Shown here: positions 55,815 through 64,000 of the stretch, piece by piece | Position numbering within the stretch: position 1 is the first letter of the stretch | Layout of the letters: each line of letters begins with the position of its first letter | NCBI GenBank assembly: GCA_020080175.1 | Contig: JAGHQL010000030.1 | Coordinates: 62,001-126,000 of the forward strand | Direction: 5' to 3' | From: Glutinoglossum americanum | Taxonomy: Eukaryota > Ascomycota > Geoglossomycetes > Geoglossales > Geoglossaceae | Length of the DNA stretch: 64,000 nucleotides | Position numbers and translations under genes: made by a program | Notes under the pieces: model-generated | Databases searched by the model: none | Told to the model about the DNA's origin: nothing | The model's input: only the letters and a program-made list of their open reading frames with translations

Positions 55815-58290
55815 TCATCCAAATAGTTCTGTCGCTAGTTTTACCCGATTGTCAATAATACGGCTCCACCTCTAAGTTACTGTCAGCCATCCCTATGTAC
55901 CATAACCATAAGGGAACATACCTTAGCGTTTGTCCAGTTCCTTTCACCAATGCTCTCCACCAAACCTGGGAATGTCGCACCCGAATATCCCGTCCAAAGC
56001 CCTGGTGCAAATACAACATGCTTGAACCAGGATCTTCCGTCCAATCCTTGAGGGTATAAAAATTGACGTTCAAAGTACTTGTACTTGTTGTTGACTTTCT
56101 TAACCTCGTAAAATAGCTTGACTTTTTTCCACCACTCCCACCATGGTATGTCTTCGCCAAGTCGCTCCTCGAGTTCCGTTGCATACGTGTCAAGCTCAAT
56201 AGCTGCCTTACGAAGTTTCTTGATCGAGCGTTTGAGATGTGCGAACGTGGTATCAAAGAGATCTCTCAGCTCGCCTCCGTTATTCTCATCCGCGATTCCC
56301 TCGAGGCTCTGACTTGCCTCATTTTCCAAGCTCCTCAAATACCTCCCGAGGCCGACAGCGTAATCCGTAACATTAAACTGTATAAGAGGGCTCTCAACCA
56401 GCTTGGCTGCCAGTAGCGACCACAGCTTTGCAACCGTTACGTGGTAGCGCCACCCTGGGTCACCAAACTTGTCCATCCAATCGAAACTGTCGTAGTTGGA
56501 GTGGTAATGGTAGACGGCACTCTCAGGGCCAACTGAGAAGCCCATGTCTACGCACGGAATACCAGCAAAATCTTGGAAGGCGGTATAGTCGCTTCCACTC
56601 CCCATGGTTTGAATGTGTCCACTCCAGGTATCTCTGACCGTTTGGCCTGCGATAGTCTGATTTGGTGAAGCGACCAGGGACGTAATTTCATAAAGGGCTC
56701 TATTGAGTACTGGGCTTGCGGCGGACTTGAAGTGTGGTCCTGATACAGCCACGTCAACATTCAAGTAAGCAACCGCGCTACCAGAGAGCCATGGAAGAAA
56801 TTCCTCCACCCACTCGGTAGAGCCAATGAGGCCGTACTCTTCCCCATCCCAGCTAGCGAATACTATTGTTCGCAACGGTCTCCAGCCCTTCTCGAGGGCC
56901 TTTCCAAAGCTTCTGATAACCTCAATGAATGTAGCAGAGCCACTGTTTGGGTCAGCGGCCCCACCAGCAATCCATGCGTCGCGATGATTACCAATCAAAA
57001 CGACCTCATCGGAGAGAGACCCATTGATGATACCAATGACATTCCACATTGGTGTTGTGACGTACTCCTGCTCGTTAACTAGGTTCAAGAGCAGGCCATC
57101 TGGTGAAGGGCCGATGTTGTATTCGACCCCCTTATAGCCCAAGCCACCACCTTCCCACGACTTACCTATTGAAGAAGCCTTCGGGCCGTAACCATTTAGG
57201 GCTCTTAACAACGGGAGTGCATCGAGGTAAGAGATTGGAATCGATGGAATCGAAGGTATTGAATGCTGCGTATCCTGCCGCGGGACGCCAGGCTTTGATG
57301 GGTAGCCAGGAGTAGTGGGGTCACCCGGTGCGATGCCTTCATACCAGGTTATAAGCAAACAGCATCACTAAAAACACAATAATTACGACGCTTACTGAGA
57401 AACTGCACACTTCCTCTCTGGACACTACTAGGTTCTCTAGCAGGGCCATTTGGATATGTGTCCACACCCTTTTCTTCCGTCTCGTCGCCGTCGTCACCAG
57501 GATCACTATATATTACCACGCCCACCGCTCCGAGATCTTGTGCGCGCTTAACCTTCAGGCCACGAAAGATATAACCATACTTTACAAGCACTATCTTTCC
57601 TTTGACGCTTATGTCTGCTTCCAAAAGATCCTCGAAATCCTGATGTGTTCCATAATTTGCATAGACGAAAGGTGCAGTTGCATTGCCGCTGGCGGAGTAG
57701 CCATGAAATGTTGGTATCCTATCCTCTAGCCCGCTTGTTCCATCCTCTTTGTGCACATTCTCTTCAAGACCGGCCTCGAATTTGACTACCCAGTTGTCCT
57801 TCGTTGGCTCCTCTTTCTTTTCACCCTTCTTTTCCAGAAGAGCCAGTCTGTGACCGATTGGGTAATTCACATATACGTCGTAGCTCACAATGCTCGTATC
57901 CGTAATGCCAAATTCTTGCCACCTGTCCTTAGTCCAAAGCGCCTGGCTGAAATTCTTTCCAGCTAGATGAGGTCCAGATGTGTAATACTCGCTCCATTCC
58001 TTCACCTGTTCTTCGTTGGGTGTTGACATCAAAATGTCCTGCAACTCATCGTACGGCAGTGCATAGCTCCGCGGCCAGTCTCTGTGAGGGTAGGGAAACT
58101 CCCAAGGGAGATAGGGTGAAATATCTGAGGGGAAAAAAGCTAGTGGCAGTAAGAAGAGGATGAATATGGCAACCAGGGATGCTGAAAGGGCGATGGTGCA
58201 AAAGCGGCGAAGAGTGTTATGTGGGTATCGTTGACGTGCTGGAGCTACCCGCACGGTTAGAAGTAGCGGTGATCGCTCATTCCTCGCCAT
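55815..58290 (-). CDS. PA-domain/M28 glutamate-carboxypeptidase-like type II membrane protein
   Basis: Homologue of the transferrin receptor/PSMA family (yeast Tre1, Vps70; human GCPII). Exons 58290-57396, 57336-55922 and 55871-55815 give 788 aa. One membrane segment lies near residues 32-52 (IALSASLVAIFILFLLPLAFF), so the topology is type II. A PA domain follows (GKIVLVKYGYIFRGLKVKRAQ, GAVGVVIYSDPGDDG), then the M28 peptidase domain with candidate Zn ligands in GNHRDAWIAGGAADPNSGS, SWDGEEYGLIGSTEW, NVDVAV and YHYHSNYDSFDW. Ligands H, D, E/E, D and H all appear present, so it may be an active peptidase. A dimerisation helix domain ends the protein. The last acceptor (ACTTAG, 50-nt intron) was chosen because it gives NAK-RWSRIIDNRVKLATEL; without splicing the frame stops after 12 codons. 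Confidence 0.9.
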
Positions 58291-58846
58291 ACTTGCTGGA
58301 CTCCCGGGTCGGTGCCTGAATCTCTAGGCCAAAGACGCCGGGAAGGTAAATGCGTATTATCAGTTGAGTCTGTCAACACGCATTGCATCACGACACGCAA
58401 GCGAAAGCTTATCACATGGCTTGGAGAACCCTGCCTCCAGCCCCCGACCTAAGAATAAAGCTTTCCGTAACCGAATACATATTTTGTTTCTATTACTTGA
58501 GCTTGAGGGTGGAATTAAATATTTCCACCAGCCTCCGGGGCAAGACATATTACAGGTAACTGCTCCCGCCAAAACGGAAAGCAAATTTTTGGAAAGCGGG
58601 ACCCGCAAATTTTTAGGAGTACACCCAAGCAGCGAGCGGAAATTCGGCAAAATAGCCAGAGACGCCAGAAGTGAAAATGTCAATAAATACAATCAGAAGA
58701 CAACTCCTCACCCCGAGTGTTCCTATCGAGTGGTCCTATACGCCCCTAAGTTTCGCGGGATATCGATCATAAACGTCATGACTGTCTAGATAGTTTTTTA
58801 AAAAAAAAAAAGTCTGCATCCCTCCCTCAGTCACCCCCCAGTCGAC
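58291..58846. other. Intergenic region between the Zn2Cys6 gene and the M28 gene
   Basis: 0.56 kb: 3' end of the transcription factor gene and promoter of the peptidase gene. A T6A12 run lies at about 58794-58811. No gene seen. Confidence 0.6.
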
Positions 58847-61776
58847 TCAAGCGACACCATTCTGCCCGATGTCAAAAATCATCAGGGGCCATGGCTGCGC
58901 AGAAGCGGTATCGACGCTGGTAACGCCTCCTATGTCCGAAGGAGCGTGAGAATTCGTTTCGTTGGCCGCTTGCTCCCTGCCACCAAGCTGCATGAGAGCG
59001 GAGGCAGAGTAATGTTCTACTGGTTCGAGGTTGACTGCCATTTGCCCTGTCCATTGTCTCCAGCTCTGGGAACCCACTTGCCCCGAATGCCATTGGCCAT
59101 GCTGAGGAGCTGTGGACGTGTAGGTCGAGCCAGCATTCGCGAACAGGAATGAAGCGGCGGGATTCTGACTAGCCGCACTTGGAACTGGTGGGGATAGTTG
59201 GCTGACTATTCCGGCATCGGTGGAGCCGTATGCCTGGTCTGGAAACACGGTACTTTGAGATGGATAAGAAATTCCGGATCCAGGACTCGGGTCTGGGTAT
59301 GCGAACGCACTACCGGGCTGAGAAGTGGTAGGATACGGCGATGGGTTGCCACTCAAACTGTGGTCGGGCGACATGTACCCGTTGGCTCTAGTTGTCGCGT
59401 TGAGCACACCATTAGAGGCATTTCCATCCGGAAAAGATACCGGGTAGGCAGGGCTAGCATAGCCTTGAGCTTCAGTGATACCTTGTCTGGGAGATTGTCG
59501 AGAATTTCGACGGGAGCCATTAGATATTCGTGGCGAGTTACCGTTCGCAAGGTTCCGAGTGAGCATAATCAAGGTTCCATCGGTGACTGACCGAACTGCA
59601 CTTTGGAGGCGGTTGCCAGACCCTTGGGCAACAGTAAGTAAACGGACTAAGAGTGACTTTAAAAGAGAGGCCTACCCAAAAGTCCACCCACATCGCCCAT
59701 GATATCAAGCCATAAATCCATCTCCTCTTTCAGCTTAGCCAATTCCTCTGTAGTAGTCTCACTCCTCTTCTCCCACTGTGCAAAAAGGGCAGTCGTTATT
59801 GCCATCAAGTAAACGGCGCCCGTATACCAGGTTGTGTCCAAACTCTTATACTCCTGTAGCTGCCTCACCACGTAAAGCATTTTACGTGAAGAATCAACGC
59901 AGATATTAAGGCTTTCCCTGTTAAACTCCGCAGAAGGCGATAGGGAAACCGACGGATGACGAAGAAGGATCCTGAATTCAAGATACCACACCTGCAGGTA
60001 TAACGCAAAAACCCGACCTTCCTGCTCTCCCGAGACCGTGTCTTGCATGTCTTTGGGCCATTGATCACGCCATCTCTGGATCTTCCCTTCCAGTCGATTG
60101 ACGGTGTCAACGTATGAGCTCTGTCGTCTCGAGACTGCATATATTGTACTAAAAAGCTCCATGAACGCCGGAAGGACCTTGAACGCTTCCATACCAGGCG
60201 AGAACGAGCATTTTCCAGGCTTGGAAGTATCTATGCCAGCTTCCGAGAGAAGTTCATCGTCAACAGGTTCTGGTAATTCAACATCTAAATCTTCCGGTTG
60301 CAGCGCCATCGGCCTGCCTAGTTTCCCACTTAGGGTAACATGAATAGCCAAAATACTGTAGAAGACACGCTTGCGCATCTCAACCTCTAGGGTATTCTTC
60401 TGAGCACTCCGCTGCACCCACCTCTTCGATGAACGGTGCAGGCCGAGCTCGATAGCTAAGGACATGGTAAGGTGGACCGCCATCCAACTTGCTCCTGGTT
60501 TAGGGAAATTGCGAAGATGTGTGCAGATTAATGCAAGCGCCTGTAAATCCTGCAGTGTGTGGCTGTTGACCAGTTGGTAGAAAAATCCTAGTGAGTAGTG
60601 GTAGTGATGGTTCGAAAGGATGTTCAATTCTGCTTGCTGCTGGGAGTTCTCCCAGTTTCGGGCTGCATACTGAAAGCACATAATAGCAAATACCATATGT
60701 ACCATTACGGTTTCGGCCGGAGAAGGTCTAAAGTCAGCATCATCGTATACTTTCGTAAGCTACAGTTCGGCCAATTAGTTTCTATATCTCATGTATCGAC
60801 TAGTTAAGAGCGTAGGGTATAGCAACGACTCACCAGCGCCATAAACGTAGGCTTGTGAAGTATTGGAATATATGGGTTTATAACTCGGAAGTACCATTCC
60901 GCGTAGGTGAGACCGTTATGTCTAGCAGGTAGAGCCGTCTTGGTCATTTTGGGGTTGACGTTGAAGATTGACTGAAGGAAGGCTCCGTACGACTTATTGT
61001 AGATATCGCCAGAAGGGGAAGAAAATGGCTCGTCCAAGTCAGGCGATGTGAAGTCGGCGATATCAATCTCCATTCCCAAGACTGAAAGAGCGGTGCCCTT
61101 GATAGAGCTGAGATATGAGCTCCCAGACGACACCCCCAAATAATTATCACCGTGACAGCCCGCCCGAAACACAGGGAGAGCGCGAAAAATATTAGTCTCT
61201 TGGTGTTGTCGCGGAGTAGATTCAACCGGCGTATTTGAACGATAAGATCCCGCACTCCCTGGACCGCCAGATCCTCCCCATAGCGCGGAGCTTTCATTCG
61301 CACCGGCCCCTTGCCAATCCACTGCCGGAGGCGCATTAGAATCATGGAAGCTACTAGGCTTAACGTCCAGGCCCAAGCCCACGAGACGCGCTTCAAGCTC
61401 TCTAACTCTATTCTTCAGTTCGTGATTTTCTTGTTCCAAGTTCTCCACATAACCTCTTGAAGTTGCACGTCCAGTGATGCGATCCGTTGTACGGCACTCC
61501 GTGCTATTCTGCAGGCAAGGAGAACAACCCCCTGGTAGCCCATCGCAACGTATTTTTCGGACCTGAAACCACGAGTCAAGGTCAACCAAGCCCGACACCA
61601 GAAAAGCTGGATCAAAGGGGCTTTACTTTACACCGGTCGCAAGCCTGCCCCGTCCGTGTAGATGAGGCTAATCTCTTCTTCACCGAGTTTGAAAAATCCT
61701 CTGGTCCAAAATATTCGGTTTTTGCAGCCTTGTTGCTTCCAGGTGTATGCGATCCTGAAGGTCTTTTGGGGGGCAT
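58847..61776 (-). CDS. Zn(II)2Cys6 transcription factor with fungal_trans domain
   Basis: Fungal-type binuclear zinc cluster regulator. Exons 61776-61627, 61562-60834, 60759-59676 and 59622-58847 give 912 aa. The cluster CDRCKVRKIRCDGLPGGC-SPCLQNSTEC has the spacing C-x2-C-x6-C-x6-C-x2-C-x6-C. It is followed by TDRITGRATSRGYVENLE and a coiled coil (ENHELKNRVRELEARL). The middle-homology (fungal_trans) region includes YAEWYFRVINPYIPILHKPTF, QDLQALALICTHLRN, SLAIELGLHRSS, RKRVFYSILAIHVTLSGKLGRPMAL. The C-terminal 250 residues are Ser/Pro/Gln-rich and disordered, a probable activation domain. Intron 1 splits the zinc cluster after CDRCK. Its regulon cannot be told; no biosynthetic cluster surrounds it. 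Confidence 0.93.
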
Positions 61777-63155
61777 TTTGTGATTATGTTGAGGTGCACG
61801 TCGATGGAACTTCCCGTCGAGCGACAATGTCCAACGCGACCTCTGCAATAACCTAAGAGAGCCAATCTGGGCAATCACTATGCCTCTCCACGCTACCAAC
61901 AACTATGCTCAACTCTTGTTGATGGTGAGGCTCCCCAAGTATCGTCGTCGCGAAAGTACACGTAACGTACTCCTGTAGTGCGTTGCGGTCGCGTGGAAGG
62001 GAGTCAAAGTCACAGGAGATGAGAGACGAGCAGAACGGTAATTTCCGGGCCGCCCTCCTATGAGGCTGATCGGCAGAGCACCTCACTCGTCTCGAAAGAA
62101 AATCAATGAAAGACCAAGACTTGACTTTTCTTCTCCTTCCTCTTCTTCGTCTTCGATTTAACCCACGACGAAAGTGGTAATAATATCAAATCAAAGAAGC
62201 AAAATAACAAATGACTGTTCAAACCGTCTCGCAGAGCCGGCGGGCTCTCGGCAATGCTTATGTATTTCACTGACATCACATAGCTCCCGTAGTCAAAACA
62301 GGTCTGGCCCCTTCCCACATCGCGTTTGAGGCAGCAGTGCCACCACCACTTTCCCGTTACCCACGAATGCGTGTCTGTCCACACCCAGCTCTATGAACCC
62401 ATGGAGGTTGCTCATCTTCATCATTTAACGCATTAACCCTAAATTTGGCGTCTATCGATCTCCTGACAGTCCTAATACGGTCATTCATTGGACAGCATGG
62501 TAAACAAAATGTGACCTTTCGAGGAGGCTTTGACCAAAAAACTCGCCCGTTTAGGAAATCGGCCTTCCTCAGCGACACACCAGCCCCACGAGCTGCAAGA
62601 ATCTCTCCAACTTCCCGCGGGGAATTTTCAACCTTACAACAGCTTCACCGCTATAAATATAACCCCCTTAGGGCAGAGATCACGTTTTGCGCGGGGAAAT
62701 ACCCTGCTTACAGCTCATCGTCTGTTCGCGATCTCTCAAGTCATCGCCCTGCCGGGCTGTGCTACCCTTACGACCTTACCACCTCAATATTCCGAGCCGC
62801 CAGCCCAACGTGCGACCAATCAGAGACCGAGCAACTCTAGTCTATTTCAAGCTGAGCAGAAACTTGGTTATCCGGGGTTGTGCGCAGGCACGTACACGAT
62901 GATTGTGTAACGTCGTGCAAGAGCTTAATTCCTGGTCAAGCAGCTCGCCTGTTAGGTCACCTTAATTTCGACTCGACATATGCGGCGCGAACGGCTTCCG
63001 ATCTGACCACCCGCAAGGACACCTCGAAGCGCCCCGAGGAGAAGAGTGAATCACGACTCTCGGCCCCCAGCACGGTTGCCTCTTCCCTACTTGGATTTTC
63101 CCTTATCTTCCCCCACCCCACTCCTTTTACGGCGAGTACAGGTGATATTTCTGGC
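61777..63155. other. Divergent promoter region between the Zn2Cys6 gene and CGI121
   Basis: 1.38 kb of shared upstream sequence. GTACACGTAACGTAC (61955-61969) is an imperfect palindrome around ACGT. Several open frames of 90-130 codons occur but lack family motifs. No gene is supported. Confidence 0.5.
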
Positions 63156-64000
63156 ATGGCTGTGCAAACAATCTACCTCGAGCATATCCCATCGCAGCAT
63201 CCCATCCACATAGCATTATTCAAGGACGTTGGGAATTCTGCCTTCCTAAAACAACAGCTCCTCAGCGGCAATAAGGAGTTTGAATATTCTTTCATCGATG
63301 CCAGTGTGGTGCGCACCTAGCCCCCTTTATTTAGTCAGGTGACCTAGCACTACTAATGCTCCGCAGATACTGTCGACAGTGCATGCATTGGCGGCCGCCT
63401 ACAGGGCGGTGACTGATTTGCTGAATAACCGAATACGGTCCAGAAACGTGCATTCAGAGGTTGTCTTTGCTCTCAGCCCAAACAATAATGTATGGGTTCA
63501 ACTCTTCTATCCCGTCGCGCCTGTATATCACCACGTCTACATTTAAAGTCTGCTTATTTATTTCTTCATCCAAGTCTGCAGTTATTATGTCAGGCCTTAG
63601 TGTTATTTCACTTATGCTTAGAATTTTATCCTGTGGAATCTACAGCCCACTTCAGAAATATCTAGCTAAGTTAGCCGTTGCGATATGTATCTTGGAATCC
63701 TGTGTCACCACCGCCGGGCGTGGCCCATGTTCTTGCCAAAAATACCCCATTTCTCGCTACCAAACATGTCCACCTGTTTGCTGACTTGCCTCTGCCTCTA
63801 GATTGCTGAGTCCTTCCGCCGCTTCGGGATCTCAGATACCACAACCTCTCTTCTCGTCATTAAGGTGTCGACATCGCCTTCCATAACCCATGAATCCGTG
63901 ACACAACACCTAGAAGCTGTGGTCGAAGGCACACCAATTGAGTTTTCTGACAATACTCTAAGCAAAATGACGGATATGTCTCGAATTAGGAAGATCTATA
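63156..64000 (+). CDS. cgi121: EKC/KEOPS complex subunit Cgi121 (partial, runs off the right edge)
   Basis: Regulatory subunit of KEOPS, which makes t6A37 on ANN-decoding tRNAs and affects telomeres; Cgi121 binds the kinase Bud32 and helps recruit tRNA. Exons 63156-63308, 63367-63489 and 63802-64000 (continuing) give at least 158 residues of about 190 expected. Family blocks are [62 protein letters not shown] and [12 protein letters not shown], with the conserved NNNI(A)E(S)F(R)RFG segment rebuilt across intron 2. Intron 2 is 312 nt, several times the local norm, and carries no recognisable gene. The start ATG at 63156 is the only one in frame with the conserved opening. Confidence 0.92.

Noticed and set aside
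55871-55921. Alternative reading of the M28 gene end without the last intron
   Set aside because: Read-through stops after 12 codons and loses the family C-terminal helix; the 50-nt intron restores it.
62445-62910. Overlapping 126-131-codon plus-strand frames in the CGI121 upstream region
   Set aside because: Two frames are open together, neither shows a domain, and the region fits a C-rich promoter of the next gene.
1-64000. Secondary-metabolite gene cluster around the Zn2Cys6 factor
   Set aside because: No PKS, NRPS, terpene synthase, P450 or MFS gene adjoins it; neighbours are housekeeping genes.
1-64000. CRISPR arrays, prokaryotic operons, rRNA genes or telomere repeats
   Set aside because: None seen; the intron-rich genes and families are those of a fungal nuclear chromosome interior.

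Overview
The window is fungal nuclear DNA, most likely from a filamentous ascomycete (Pezizomycotina). Nearly every gene is broken by short GT-AG introns (mostly 45-90 nt, often with CTAAC/CTGAC-like branch sites). Start codons sit in A/C-rich contexts, there are no operons, and most of the encoded families are typical of Pezizomycotina (Spa2/SHD, DUF7514, a CNB-F-box-LRR protein, a Zn2Cys6 factor, RPC34, Sti1, tricalbin, Hos2 and others). The genus cannot be fixed from sequence alone. All gene models come from splice-site reading plus frame continuity and family recognition. No transcript evidence was available.

Layout, left to right: partial NCS1 purine-cytosine permease (-); SPA2 polarisome scaffold (-); SSU72 CTD phosphatase (-); NBP2-like SH3 adaptor (+); ENT3-type epsin (-); cyclophilin (+); RPC34 Pol III subunit (-) divergent from STI1 co-chaperone (+); tricalbin ER-plasma membrane tether (+); oxysterol-binding protein of OSH6/7 type (+); a repeat-bearing gap at 28 kb; unknown conserved HhH-like protein (-); YNG2 PHD protein of NuA4 (-) divergent from HOS2 deacetylase (+); DUF7514 protein (-); a 3-kb gene-poor stretch with a tRNA-like relic and a TIR-bearing repeat; SNF2 ATPase of ERCC6L2 type (-) divergent from SKI6/RRP41 exosome subunit (+); an unknown conserved protein (-); a cyclic-nucleotide-binding/F-box/LRR protein (+); mitochondrial Bax-inhibitor-family protein (+); CPD photolyase (-); RPS21 (-); PA/M28 glutamate-carboxypeptidase-like membrane protein (-); Zn2Cys6 transcription factor (-); and the 5' part of CGI121 of the KEOPS complex (+).

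This is mostly housekeeping chromosome without a gene cluster or an obvious mobile island. Loose themes are chromatin (YNG2, HOS2, SNF2), RNA metabolism (SSU72, RPC34, SKI6, RPS21, CGI121) and membrane contact or lipid transport (tricalbin next to an OSH protein). I found no clear new multi-gene system. The parts most worth a second look are the dispersed TIR repeat family, the uORF whose stop overlaps the HOS2 start, the YNG2/HOS2 shared promoter, a possible second photolyase start, the CNB-F-box-LRR fusion, and two conserved proteins without a known role.
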